A DNA stretch of 43,620 bases, from NCBI GenBank assembly GCA_018267135.1, contig JAFDZA010000029.1, forward strand, positions 1 through 43,620. The letters are read 5' to 3'. Every line of letters starts with the position of its first letter. The first letter of the stretch is position 1. Origin of the DNA: Bacteroidota bacterium (GTDB lineage: Bacteria; Bacteroidota; Bacteroidia; Cytophagales; Cyclobacteriaceae). Position numbers and translations under genes: made by a program. Positions 16,585-25,350 of the stretch are shown in pieces. The notes beneath the pieces are model-generated. The model was not told the origin of the DNA. It did no database searches and worked only from the letters and a program-made list of their open reading frames with translations.

Positions 16585-17772
16585 ATGTCGTACTCCCGCC
16601 AAGATCTTGCTGCATTAAAAGATTTTTACTCTAACCAATTACTGAACGACACGTTTCCGTTTTGGTTTCCACGCTCAGTTGATCATGAACAGGGCGGCTA
16701 TTTGTTAATGCGCGATGCCGATGGAAGTTTGATCGATGACGACAAAGCCGTGTGGATTCAGGGACGTGCCGCTTGGTTGCTGGCCACCCTGTACAATACA
16801 GTTGAGCAAAAAAAAGAATGGCTCGTATGGTCAAAATCGGGAATTGATTTTCTGAAAAAGTACTGTTTTGATACAGACGGACAAATGTTTTTTCACGTTA
16901 CCCGCGCTGGCCAACCGATACGCAAGCGCAGGTATTTTTTTTCTGAAACCTTTGCCGTGATCTCTTCGGCTGCGTGTGCGAAAGCAACCGGAGATAAGCA
17001 ATTGGCAGATTGGTCGCGTAAAATATTTAGTAATTGTCTGGCGTATGCCAGTGGAGAAAAAAAATTGCCACCCAAATTTTCCAACGTTCGTCCTTCCAAA
17101 GGAATAGGGGTGCCGATGATCCTGATCAACACGGCTCAGCAATTGCGCAGCACCATCGGTGATGACCGCTGTGATGAATGGATTAGCAAATGGATTGATG
17201 AAATCGAAAAAGATTTCGTGAAAGACGACATCCGCTGTGTAATGGAACAAGTGGCACCCGATGGAAGCATCATCAACCACATCGATGGAAGAACATTAAA
17301 CCCCGGCCATGCCATTGAAGGTGCGTGGTTTATTTTGCATGAAGCAAAATACCGAAACAACGACCCGCGATTAATTTCGCTTGGTTGCAAGATGCTCGAC
17401 TATATGTGGGAGCGGGGGTGGGACAAAGAATATGGCGGCATTTTGTATTTTCGGGATGTGGATAACAAGCCCGTGCAGGAATATTGGCAAGACATGAAAA
17501 TGTGGTGGCCACATAATGAAACGATCATCGCTACACTGCTTGCCTACCTGATGACGGGCAACGAAAAGTATGCACAATGGCACAAGATGGTTCACGATTA
17601 TGCGTACCAACATTTTCATGATAAAAAAAACGGGGAGTGGTTTGGTTACCTCCATCGCGATGGAAGCATAGCGCAACCCGCGAAAGGAAATTTATTTAAA
17701 GGACCCTTTCATTTACCACGGCAAGAGTGGTATTGCAAAATGATATTGGAAGAATATCTCCAGCAGAAATAA
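16585..17772 (+). CDS. N-acylglucosamine 2-epimerase (ManNAc to GlcNAc)
   Basis: A 395-residue cytoplasmic (alpha/alpha)6-barrel epimerase of the AGE/renin-binding-protein family, of typical length and with no signal peptide. Conserved parts include GGYLLMRDADG (38-48), WIQGRAAWLLATLYN (57-71), YFFSETFAV, NPGHAIEGAWF with His242, WWPHNETI and GPFHLPRQEWYCKM with His377; the two histidines match the family's catalytic pair. Converting ManNAc from the lyase to GlcNAc lets sialic acid enter amino-sugar metabolism. This is the Bacteroidota route that replaces NanK/NanE, but the GlcNAc kinase it needs is not in the window. The next gene starts 2 nt after its stop. Confidence 0.95.
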   Translation: MSYSRQDLAALKDFYSNQLLNDTFPFWFPRSVDHEQGGYLLMRDADGSLIDDDKAVWIQGRAAWLLATLYNTVEQKKEWLVWSKSGIDFLKKYCFDTDGQMFFHVTRAGQPIRKRRYFFSETFAVISSAACAKATGDKQLADWSRKIFSNCLAYASGEKKLPPKFSNVRPSKGIGVPMILINTAQQLRSTIGDDRCDEWISKWIDEIEKDFVKDDIRCVMEQVAPDGSIINHIDGRTLNPGHAIEGAWFILHEAKYRNNDPRLISLGCKMLDYMWERGWDKEYGGILYFRDVDNKPVQEYWQDMKMWWPHNETIIATLLAYLMTGNEKYAQWHKMVHDYAYQHFHDKKNGEWFGYLHRDGSIAQPAKGNLFKGPFHLPRQEWYCKMILEEYLQQK

Positions 17773-17774
17773 AT

Positions 17775-19325
17775 ATGACGGGCGCTTATTACAAGTGTAA
17801 ATTTTTATTGTTGCGATCTTCATCTTTGGCGAAGATGGTTGTTCTGCTTTCACTTTTTAGTCCGCTGCTTGTTAAAGCTCAACTTCGTACGGCCAAAATC
17901 TTTTCTGATAATATGGTGCTGCAACGCAATTTACCGGTACGCGTTTGGGGCAAGGCTATTCCGGGGAAAAAGGTTTCCGTTTTGTTTGCAGGCAAAATTA
18001 AAACTGTGATTGTAAAACCAGACTCATCGTGGCGTGTGCTTTTTCCAAAGCAAAAAGCAAACATTAACCCGCAAACTATTTTTATTTCTTCAGGAAATGA
18101 AAATAGAGAATTAAAAAATATTCTGGTGGGAGACCTTTGGCTTTGCCTGGGTCAATCAAACATGGAATGGCCAATGGAAAAGGAAATGCATTTTAAGAAA
18201 GAATTACTGATGGCCAATCGGCCTTTACTCCGCCTTTATAATCCAACTTATGCCGGGAAAAATATTTATGGAAAACCATTTCCGGATTCTATAGTCAGGC
18301 GGTTAAACGTAAACGATTTCTATAAAGGACAATGGGAAGCCAGCGATAGCAATTCATTTAAAAGCATGAGTGCCGTTGGTTATTACTTCGCAAAAGAAAT
18401 TTTAGCCAGAGAAAAAATTCCGATCGGTCTGATTCATTTGGCGATAGGTGGTTCGCCCATCGAAACTTTCATTAATCGCGAAGCTATGAAAAACGACTCG
18501 CGTTTTTTTGCGAAAGTGAAAGGCAACTGGCTGACAAACGATGCATTGCCCGTGTGGGTACGCTTGCGAGGAAAGCAAAATACAGACAGTACAAAAAATA
18601 TTTTGATGGATGATCTGGGCCCCAATCATGCGTTTAAGCCTGGCTTTGCTTTTGCCAGCGGCATACAACCGATGATTGAACTGCCCATCAAAGGCATCCT
18701 TTGGTATCAAGGCGAAAGCAATGCACAAGAGAGGGAGCGTGTAAACGAATATGTTGACCTGATGAAGCTGATGGTGAGTGATTATCGTACAAAGTGGAGC
18801 CAACCCGGGTTGCCTTTTTATTTTGTACAATTGTCGTCAATTGATACGGCAAACTATAAAGGTCAGTGGTGGCCATTTTTTCGCGATGAACAGCGGAAAG
18901 CGTTGGATCAAATTAACAACAGTGGTATGGCTGTATGTACCGACATTGGCTTAAAAAATGATGTGCATCCCCGAGATAAGAAAACCGTGGGCGAACGATT
19001 GGCGCGGTGGGCTCTAAATAAAACCTACAAGAGAAACATTGTTTCTTCGGGGCCGTTGCCCGTTGCAGCGATATACAAAAATGGAATAATTACAATTTCA
19101 TTTAGGCATGCTCATAAACTTCGTACAGCAGATGGCTCACATTTGAGAGGGTTTTCGCTGAATGGGATAACAGATGTTGAAGCCACCATTAATAAAGAGA
19201 GCATTATCATTTCGGCAAAAGAGAAACCAGCATACATTTATTACGGATGGAAACCGTTTACAGATGCCAATCTTACCAACTCAGAAAGATTGCCGGCTTC
19301 TACTTTTAAGATAAAAGTGTATTGA
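17775..19325 (+). CDS. sialate O-acetylesterase
   Basis: A 516-residue exported SGNH-type esterase that removes O-acetyl groups from sialic acid so that sialidase or lyase can act. The start at 17775 follows the epimerase stop by 2 nt; Met21 is an alternative that gives a neater signal peptide (MVVLLSLFSPLLVKAQ). An N-terminal beta domain (about 37-115, with FSDNMVLQRNLPVRVWG) precedes the catalytic fold. That fold has LGQSNMEWPM with the nucleophile Ser128, LWYQGESNAQ as the second block, and DVHPRDK with the Asp-His pair. Length fits the family. All three motifs are intact. Confidence 0.94.
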   Translation: MTGAYYKCKFLLLRSSSLAKMVVLLSLFSPLLVKAQLRTAKIFSDNMVLQRNLPVRVWGKAIPGKKVSVLFAGKIKTVIVKPDSSWRVLFPKQKANINPQTIFISSGNENRELKNILVGDLWLCLGQSNMEWPMEKEMHFKKELLMANRPLLRLYNPTYAGKNIYGKPFPDSIVRRLNVNDFYKGQWEASDSNSFKSMSAVGYYFAKEILAREKIPIGLIHLAIGGSPIETFINREAMKNDSRFFAKVKGNWLTNDALPVWVRLRGKQNTDSTKNILMDDLGPNHAFKPGFAFASGIQPMIELPIKGILWYQGESNAQERERVNEYVDLMKLMVSDYRTKWSQPGLPFYFVQLSSIDTANYKGQWWPFFRDEQRKALDQINNSGMAVCTDIGLKNDVHPRDKKTVGERLARWALNKTYKRNIVSSGPLPVAAIYKNGIITISFRHAHKLRTADGSHLRGFSLNGITDVEATINKESIIISAKEKPAYIYYGWKPFTDANLTNSERLPASTFKIKVY

Positions 19326-19374
19326 ACGGACACTTCAATTTTTTAAATTGTAGAAAATACATCATTGACTTGGT

Positions 19375-21234
19375 ATGAAACAATTATTTTTTTTGCTCAT
19401 AGCCCTTTTTGTTTTTCAATTTTGCTTTTCGCAAGATAAGAGCAAAACGTTCCATCATTTTGAAATAAAGGACGGTGAATTTAATTACGATGGAAAACCT
19501 TTTAAAATTCATTCGGGTGAAATGCATTACGCACGCATCCCCAGAGAATATTGGCGTCACCGGTTTCAAATGGTGAAAGCAATGGGTATGAATACCGTAA
19601 CCACGTATGTTTTTTGGAATTATCACGAAACGGCACCCGGTGTCTGGGATTTTAAATCGGGTAATAAAAATATACGGGAGTATATAAAGATGGCGCAAGA
19701 AGAAGGGCTGTTTGTTATTCTTCGGCCCGGGCCTTATGTGTGTGCCGAGTGGGAGTTTGGTGGCTATCCGTGGTGGCTGCAACAAAATAAAAAATTAGAA
19801 ATCAGAACATTGAATTTACCCTTCCTTGATTCGTGCCGCACCTACCTCACAAAATTGGCTGAGCAAGTAAAAGACTTGCAGGTGAGCGAGGGCGGTCCGA
19901 TTATTTTAGTGCAGGCCGAAAATGAATTTGGTTCGTATGTGGCACAGCGGCAGGACATTCCATTAGAAACACACAAAAAATACAACGCTTCCTTTATTAA
20001 TATTTTAAACGAGGTTGGTTTTAAAGGTCCGTATTTTACTTCCGATGGCAGCTCGCTCTTTAAGGGAGGTGCAGTAAAAGGAATACTGCCAACTGCCAAT
20101 GGCGAAGACAACATTGACAACCTAAAAAAAGCAGTAAACGAATTTAACAACAACACAGGGCCATACATGGTGGCCGAATTTTATCCGGGCTGGTTAGATC
20201 ATTGGGGTGAGCCATTTGTTAAGGTAAAGACTGAAAGTACGGTAGCCCAAACAGAGAGATATTTGCAGGCAGGAGTAAATTTTAATTTTTACATGATCCA
20301 TGGCGGTACCAATTTTGGATTTACCGCAGGGGCAAATTATGACCATGCCCATCACATTCAACCGGACTTAACAAGCTACGATTATGATGCCCCCATCAGT
20401 GAAGCTGGCTGGCCAACTGAAAAATACAATGCCCTTCGCGAGCTAATGAAAAAATACGAAATAAATATTCCCGATGTGCCGGCTTCCCCACCCGTAATTA
20501 CATTTCCTCCAATTCAGCTAAAGAAAACTTATAATGTGCTGGAGTGGAAAAATAGACTCACTCCGATAGAGAGCGATTCGGTAATGAGTTTTGAAGACCT
20601 CGGCCAGGGAGATGGTTACGTTTTATACAGTAAAACTTTTTCTGAAGCAGCAAATGGCAAACTGAAAATAAAGGGCCTTCGCGATTATGCCACGGTGTAT
20701 ATCAATGGCAAAAGGACAGGCGAGCTGAATCGCCAAAACAATATTTATGAATTGAATATTTTTATTCCGGCAAAGGCCACGCTCGATATTTTGGTGGAGA
20801 ACATGGGACGCATCAACTACGGAGCTGCGATTATAAATAACACCAAAGGAATTATTTCACCGCCCACAATTAATAACGTTATCATTAAGGGTAATTGGAA
20901 AATGTATAAACTGCCGTTTGATCGGGTGCCGGATTTTAACGCTCTGAAACAAAAAAATAGGGTAGGCGAACCAACCGTTTATGCAGCCACATTTAATTTG
21001 GAAAAAACAGGCGACACCTTTTTGGATATGGAATCGTGGGGCAAAGGAATTGTATTGGTGAATGGCATCAACCTTGGTCGTTATTGGAAAGTGGGACCCC
21101 AGCAAACATTATATTTACCCGGTTGCTGGCTGAAAAAAGAAAATAATGAAATCATAATTTTTGAACAACTGAACGATATGCCGATGCGTGAAGTGCGGGT
21201 AGTCGGTTCGCCCATTTTAGAAAGACAAAAATAA
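19375..21234 (+). CDS. beta-galactosidase, glycoside hydrolase family 35
   Basis: A 619-residue exported GH35 enzyme with a signal peptide ending CFSQ (about residue 20). The TIM-barrel holds the GH35 start (SGEMHYARIPREYW, 48-61), RPGPYVCAEWEFGG (117-130), and the signature GGPIILVQAENEFGSY with acid/base Glu184. The probable nucleophile is Glu268 in MVAEFYPGWLDHWG. Beta-sandwich domains follow (about 380-619), ending near GINLGRYW and YLPGCWL. It would remove beta-linked galactose exposed after sialidase action. The next gene begins 8 nt after its stop. Confidence 0.96.
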   Translation: MKQLFFLLIALFVFQFCFSQDKSKTFHHFEIKDGEFNYDGKPFKIHSGEMHYARIPREYWRHRFQMVKAMGMNTVTTYVFWNYHETAPGVWDFKSGNKNIREYIKMAQEEGLFVILRPGPYVCAEWEFGGYPWWLQQNKKLEIRTLNLPFLDSCRTYLTKLAEQVKDLQVSEGGPIILVQAENEFGSYVAQRQDIPLETHKKYNASFINILNEVGFKGPYFTSDGSSLFKGGAVKGILPTANGEDNIDNLKKAVNEFNNNTGPYMVAEFYPGWLDHWGEPFVKVKTESTVAQTERYLQAGVNFNFYMIHGGTNFGFTAGANYDHAHHIQPDLTSYDYDAPISEAGWPTEKYNALRELMKKYEINIPDVPASPPVITFPPIQLKKTYNVLEWKNRLTPIESDSVMSFEDLGQGDGYVLYSKTFSEAANGKLKIKGLRDYATVYINGKRTGELNRQNNIYELNIFIPAKATLDILVENMGRINYGAAIINNTKGIISPPTINNVIIKGNWKMYKLPFDRVPDFNALKQKNRVGEPTVYAATFNLEKTGDTFLDMESWGKGIVLVNGINLGRYWKVGPQQTLYLPGCWLKKENNEIIIFEQLNDMPMREVRVVGSPILERQK

Positions 21235-21242
21235 CCCTTCTT

Positions 21243-22427
21243 ATGTTGAAAAAATTAATATTAATAGGCTGCCTGACTCACATTCTCTTAGAGGCAAACG
21301 CCCAAGAAAAAATACTGGCGCCTACTCCGCCCATGGGCTGGATGACGTGGAATTATTTTGGAGTGAATATTAATGAGCAAATCATTCGCGAAATGGCCGA
21401 TGCCATAAATCATTCCGGGATGATGAAAGCCGGATATCAATACATCATGATTGACGATGGATGGCAAGGCGGCCGAGACAACAAAAACAACCTGATTCCT
21501 GATCCCCAAAAGTTCCCATCGGGCATAAAAGCATTGGCAGATTATGTGCATTCCAAAGGGTTGAAGCTGGGCATTTATTCCGATGCAGCGCCTCTTACCT
21601 GTGCGGGCTACACCGCCAGCCTGCATTTTGAAGGACAAGATGCCAAAACCTTTGCCGAATGGCAGATTGATTATCTTAAATATGACTATTGCAATGCGCC
21701 CGCAGATTCATTAACAGCCAAAATACGTTACAAAACAATGGCCGATGCATTGCGCCAGTCTGGAAGAGAAATTGTTTTTGGTATTTGCGAATGGGGCGAG
21801 CGTCAGCCTTGGCGCTGGGCACGTAATGCAGGCGGCCAATTATGGCGTACAACATTTGATGTGCGCGATAATTGGAAAAGCATCATTGCCATTGCGGATA
21901 TGAATTTTATGCTTTCTCATTATGCGGGTCCCGGTCATTGGAACGATCCTGATATGCTCGTAGTGGGATTGTATGGGAACAAGGGACCATCCGGAGATCT
22001 GGGGGGCACCGGCTGCACAGATACGGAGTACCAATCGCAAATGAGCTTATGGAGTATGATGGCGGCTCCTCTGATTGCTACGAACGATGTGCGAAACATG
22101 AATGAGGAAACAAAAAAAATATTGCTAAATGATGAAGTAATTGCCATTAATCAGGATGCCCTGGGGAAACAAGCCGAATTAAAAATTAAGAACGAAACTA
22201 TTTATGTTCTTGTCAAGCCCTTGCTCCAGGGCTCGTATGCCGTGGCAATTTTAAATCGAAGCCAGATTTTACAAAACACGACAATAGATTTTGCAGCGCT
22301 TGGCTTTGCCGGGAAAATTGAACTGAGAGATGTATGGACAAAACAACAACAAAAAATTAATGGTAAATGGAGCGGAAGTATACGCCCTCATGAAACAAAA
22401 TTATTCACGGTTAAACTTGTGCGCTGA
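21243..22427 (+). CDS. alpha-galactosidase / alpha-N-acetylgalactosaminidase, glycoside hydrolase family 27
   Basis: A 394-residue exported GH27 enzyme with a signal peptide ending EANAQ (about residue 21). Family marks are PPMGWMTWNYFG (29-40), YIMIDDGWQGGRD, GLKLGIYSD, YLKYDYCN with the nucleophile Asp148, the Asp206 region (WRTTFDVRDNW) holding the acid/base, and GHWNDPDMLVVG. A short beta-sandwich closes the protein. GH27 includes both alpha-galactosidases and alpha-GalNAcases, and the sequence alone does not separate them here. In a sialoglycan locus it would remove alpha-Gal or alpha-GalNAc caps. Confidence 0.95.
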   Translation: MLKKLILIGCLTHILLEANAQEKILAPTPPMGWMTWNYFGVNINEQIIREMADAINHSGMMKAGYQYIMIDDGWQGGRDNKNNLIPDPQKFPSGIKALADYVHSKGLKLGIYSDAAPLTCAGYTASLHFEGQDAKTFAEWQIDYLKYDYCNAPADSLTAKIRYKTMADALRQSGREIVFGICEWGERQPWRWARNAGGQLWRTTFDVRDNWKSIIAIADMNFMLSHYAGPGHWNDPDMLVVGLYGNKGPSGDLGGTGCTDTEYQSQMSLWSMMAAPLIATNDVRNMNEETKKILLNDEVIAINQDALGKQAELKIKNETIYVLVKPLLQGSYAVAILNRSQILQNTTIDFAALGFAGKIELRDVWTKQQQKINGKWSGSIRPHETKLFTVKLVR

Positions 22428-22440
22428 ATCTAACAGATTC
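22426..22440 (+). other. small hairpin overlapping the GH27 stop, just before the SGNH-GH20 start
   Basis: GAATCT-AAC-AGATTC is a perfect 6-bp stem with a 3-nt loop. It includes the last two bases of the GH27 stop codon and ends 2 nt before the next ATG at 22443. It could influence translation of the downstream gene, but a stem this short can occur by chance. Confidence 0.4.
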
Positions 22441-22442
22441 TT

Positions 22443-25013
22443 ATGAGACAAAAATTTTGTGTGTTTATATTATGGATTGTAGTTAATGGTGTTTACGCGC
22501 AACTAAAAATACCTTCTTTCCCTAACGGTCTTTTCTCTACCTATTACCTTCAGCGTGTCTCACTGTTCAAAAGCCTTCCTATAACCAAAGGCGATATTAT
22601 TTTTCTGGGGAATAGCATTACCGATGGAGCCGAGTGGAGTGAACTTTTTGCCGATAGCCGGATTAAAAACCGAGGAATCAGTGGCGATATCACTTCGGGC
22701 GTTATGAATCGAATGGAGGAAGTGGTTGCCAAGCACCCGTCAAAAATTTTTTTACTGATTGGCACAAACGATTTGGCAAAAAACATTTCTGCCGACAGCG
22801 TGGTAAAGAATATTTTATGGATGGCCGATTACCTGCATCAGGAGTTACCGTCATCCAAACTTTATGTGCAAAGTATTTTACCTGTAAATGATGCCTTTCA
22901 AAAATTTGAAGATCACACAAGTAAAGGGGAGAGGATAAAACAAGTAAATACATCATTGCAGCACAACACCAGCCTTCATCATTATACGTTTGTTGATATC
23001 TGCACGCCCTTTAGCGATGTCGAGGGTAAACTCAACAAGAAATTTACTAACGATGGATTACACCTGACAGGAGATGGATATATGCTGTGGAAGCATTTGA
23101 TCTATCCGTTAGTATATGATTTGCAACCGAAAGCGGCACTCATCCCCATGCCGCAACAGTTAAAATGGCGAGACGAAACATTCCCCCTTTACCAATGCAA
23201 TGCCATCGTAATAAAAGACACGACACTGCGAATAGTAGCAGAGAGATTGCAACAGGCATTGCAGGGACAAGGATTGACAGTAAAAATTGAAAACAATTCA
23301 ATCAATAAACCATTTATTGAATTACGCTTTGAGCCAGTAGAGGCCCCGCATTTACCGGCCGAAGCCTATCATCTTGTTATCTTAAAAGAGAAAATATTGC
23401 TTTCGGCCAACACCCTACACGGCATCTTCAACGGTATTCAGACTTTATTGCAATTGATGCGTGATTATACCCTGATTGATGCCTGCGAAATTTCTGACTG
23501 GCCGGCATTTGAATGGCGGGGATACATGGTGGATGTGGGCAGAAATTTTCAGTCATTAGAATTGTTGAAGCAGCAAATTGAAGTCATGGCTGCTTACAAA
23601 CTTAATGTGTTTCATCTTCATCTCACCGAAGATATCGCCTGGCGCCTGGCTAGCAGGCAATATCCACAACTCACCGCACCAGAAAATATGCTAAGACATA
23701 AAGGTCAGTATTATTCTGAAGAGGAGTTGAAAGAGTTGATTACTTTTTGTAAAAAACGATTTATTACACTGATTCCTGAAATCGATATGCCCGGCCATAG
23801 TGCCGCATTTACACGTGCAATGGGAACGGACATGCAAAGCGAAGAAGGCCTAAGTATTATAAAGAATATTTTAAAAGAATTTTTGACTACGTATGATGTA
23901 GCCTATGTGCATATTGGAGCCGATGAAGTAAAACTCACCAATCAGACATTCATACCTGAAGTAACGAGTTTTATTGAAGGATTTGGTAAGAAAGTAATAG
24001 GGTGGGAGCCGGGTGGAAATTTCTCTGAAAGCACGATTCGTCAATTATGGATGGATGATAAGGGAAAGACAGCCAATGCCTCTGTACAGTACATTGATTC
24101 ACGGCATCTGTATTTGAATCACATGGATCCATTGGAAAGCGTTGTTACCATTTTTAATCGCAGGATTGGCAACAAACCAAAAGGTGACAAAAATCTTTTA
24201 GGTGGTGCTATTTGTTTATGGCATGATCGGGCAGTAGCCAATCCAGAAGACGTATTAAAAATGAATCCTGTCTATCCGGCCATGCTTACTTTTGCCGAGA
24301 GAAGTTGGCGTGGTGGCGGAACGGAAGGCTGGGTTGCCAATGCGGGAACTCCCAATTCAGACGAACTAAAGATATTCATCGAATTTGAAAATAGATTGTG
24401 GGATCATAAACAAAATTATTTTCAAAACCGCCCTTTCCCCTATGAGAGGCAGGCGTCCATTACGTGGAAATTCTTTGGGCCTTATCTTAACGAAGGCAAC
24501 CTTGCTAAAAAATTTGCCCCTGAAGAATTCGATTTTAGTTTAGAAAAATTGACAGCTGCATTTGAAGCGACAGGCGGAACCCTGGTGCTTCGCCACTGGT
24601 GGCATCCGTTGATTAAAGGATTGATAGAAATACCAGAAGAAAATACGACTTGGTACGCCACTACCAAGATATGGAGCAATGAAGAAATGGTACAAGATTT
24701 CTGGATTGGGTTTAATAACCTCTCCCGATCTCCTGCTACTGACTCGCCTCCAGCCAATGCATGGGATAACAAACAAAGCGCATTGTGGGTAAACCGAAAA
24801 TTAATTTTACCTCCATCCTGGAAACGGGCAGGGCAAAAAGGAAATTCTGAAATTCCTTTAATTGATGAAGGATACGAATATAGGAGTCCTTCAAAAATTC
24901 AATTAAATAAAGGCTGGAATACAGTCGTGGTAAAACTTCCAATTGCAAAATTCAAAGGTATCAATTGGCAGAATCCAGTAAAGTGGATGTTTACTTTTGT
25001 ACCGGTATACTGA
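22443..25013 (+). CDS. SGNH esterase fused to GH20 beta-N-acetylhexosaminidase
   Basis: An 856-residue exported two-enzyme fusion, last gene of the locus. A signal peptide ends GVYAQ (about residue 20). Residues about 22-230 are a complete SGNH hydrolase: FLGNSITDG with nucleophile Ser58 (Asn replaces the Asp of GDS), NRGISGD, LIGTND (105-110) and DGLHLTGDGY with Asp204 and His207. Residues about 231-355 are a GH20 N-terminal (GH20b) domain starting ALIPMPQQLKWRDE. From about 358, the GH20 barrel shows FEWRGYMVDVGRNF and NVFHLHLTEDIAWRL. Its catalytic pair Asp494-Glu495 lies in YVHIGADEVK. A beta-rich C-terminal region follows from about 660. It would remove terminal beta-GlcNAc/GalNAc, with the esterase half perhaps deacetylating the same glycans. 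The esterase substrate is unknown. Confidence 0.93.
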   Translation: MRQKFCVFILWIVVNGVYAQLKIPSFPNGLFSTYYLQRVSLFKSLPITKGDIIFLGNSITDGAEWSELFADSRIKNRGISGDITSGVMNRMEEVVAKHPSKIFLLIGTNDLAKNISADSVVKNILWMADYLHQELPSSKLYVQSILPVNDAFQKFEDHTSKGERIKQVNTSLQHNTSLHHYTFVDICTPFSDVEGKLNKKFTNDGLHLTGDGYMLWKHLIYPLVYDLQPKAALIPMPQQLKWRDETFPLYQCNAIVIKDTTLRIVAERLQQALQGQGLTVKIENNSINKPFIELRFEPVEAPHLPAEAYHLVILKEKILLSANTLHGIFNGIQTLLQLMRDYTLIDACEISDWPAFEWRGYMVDVGRNFQSLELLKQQIEVMAAYKLNVFHLHLTEDIAWRLASRQYPQLTAPENMLRHKGQYYSEEELKELITFCKKRFITLIPEIDMPGHSAAFTRAMGTDMQSEEGLSIIKNILKEFLTTYDVAYVHIGADEVKLTNQTFIPEVTSFIEGFGKKVIGWEPGGNFSESTIRQLWMDDKGKTANASVQYIDSRHLYLNHMDPLESVVTIFNRRIGNKPKGDKNLLGGAICLWHDRAVANPEDVLKMNPVYPAMLTFAERSWRGGGTEGWVANAGTPNSDELKIFIEFENRLWDHKQNYFQNRPFPYERQASITWKFFGPYLNEGNLAKKFAPEEFDFSLEKLTAAFEATGGTLVLRHWWHPLIKGLIEIPEENTTWYATTKIWSNEEMVQDFWIGFNNLSRSPATDSPPANAWDNKQSALWVNRKLILPPSWKRAGQKGNSEIPLIDEGYEYRSPSKIQLNKGWNTVVVKLPIAKFKGINWQNPVKWMFTFVPVY

Positions 25014-25172
25014 TAGTAGATCTTTCGATCCATTCAGAATTATGTTGCCATGATATATTAAAGAAAGAATCTTTAAGGTGGTTTTCACGACATGCTATAA
25101 GATATTGAAAGAGCAATGATTTACTTTGATTCCCCCGCAAGGGGCAGCTTTTTGAAAAGATTTTGTAAATAA

Positions 25173-25204
25173 AAAACCCTCCCATATAGTATATAGAGGG
25201 TTTT
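25173..25204 (-). terminator. intrinsic terminator of tRNA-Pro, possibly bidirectional
   Basis: AAAACCCTC (25173-25181) and GAGGGTTTT (25196-25204) form a 9-bp stem with a 14-nt loop. On the minus strand the stem ends in a run of T, 22 nt after the tRNA-Pro 3' end. The A/T flanks on both sides would also let it stop transcripts arriving from the GH20 gene on the plus strand. Confidence 0.75.
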
Positions 25205-25225
25205 AGACACTTAGTTGTCAATCTG

Positions 25226-25300
25226 TCGGGGTGAGATGATTCGAACATCCGACCTCCACGTCCCTAACGTGATGCGCTAACCGGGCTGCGCTACACCCCG
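25226..25300 (-). tRNA. tRNA-Pro with anticodon AGG
   Basis: A 75-nt tRNA on the minus strand with a perfect acceptor stem CGGGGTG/CACCCCG, discriminator A, D-stem GCGC/GCGC, and the T-arm with TTCGAAT. The anticodon stem TCACG/CGTGG closes a normal 7-nt loop TTAGGGA, which puts AGG at positions 34-36 (plus-strand 25263-25265) and G at 37, as proline tRNAs have. Every other feature matches bacterial tRNA-Pro. A34 is unusual: bacteria normally have GGG, TGG or CGG proline anticodons. Confidence 0.93.
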
Positions 25301-25350
25301 AACTTTAAATAAGGCTGCAATATTAGTAATTTTAGCGCAATAGAAAGTGA

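Noticed and set aside
19338..19352. CAATTT-TTT-AAATTG hairpin between the O-acetylesterase and GH35 genes
   Set aside because: It is all A/T-rich with a 6-bp stem in an A/T-rich gap, and is expected by chance.
25132..25155. CCCC-N5-GGGG followed by T residues as the plus-strand terminator of the sialoglycan locus
   Set aside because: The stem is only 4 bp and separated from the T run; the hairpin at 25173-25204 is a better candidate.
5178..25300. The sialoglycan locus as a tRNA-bounded genomic island between tRNA-Arg(CCT) and tRNA-Pro(AGG)
   Set aside because: No integrase or transposase is present and no convincing copy of either tRNA 3' end was found at the other boundary. The tRNA-Arg 3' end also faces away from the locus.
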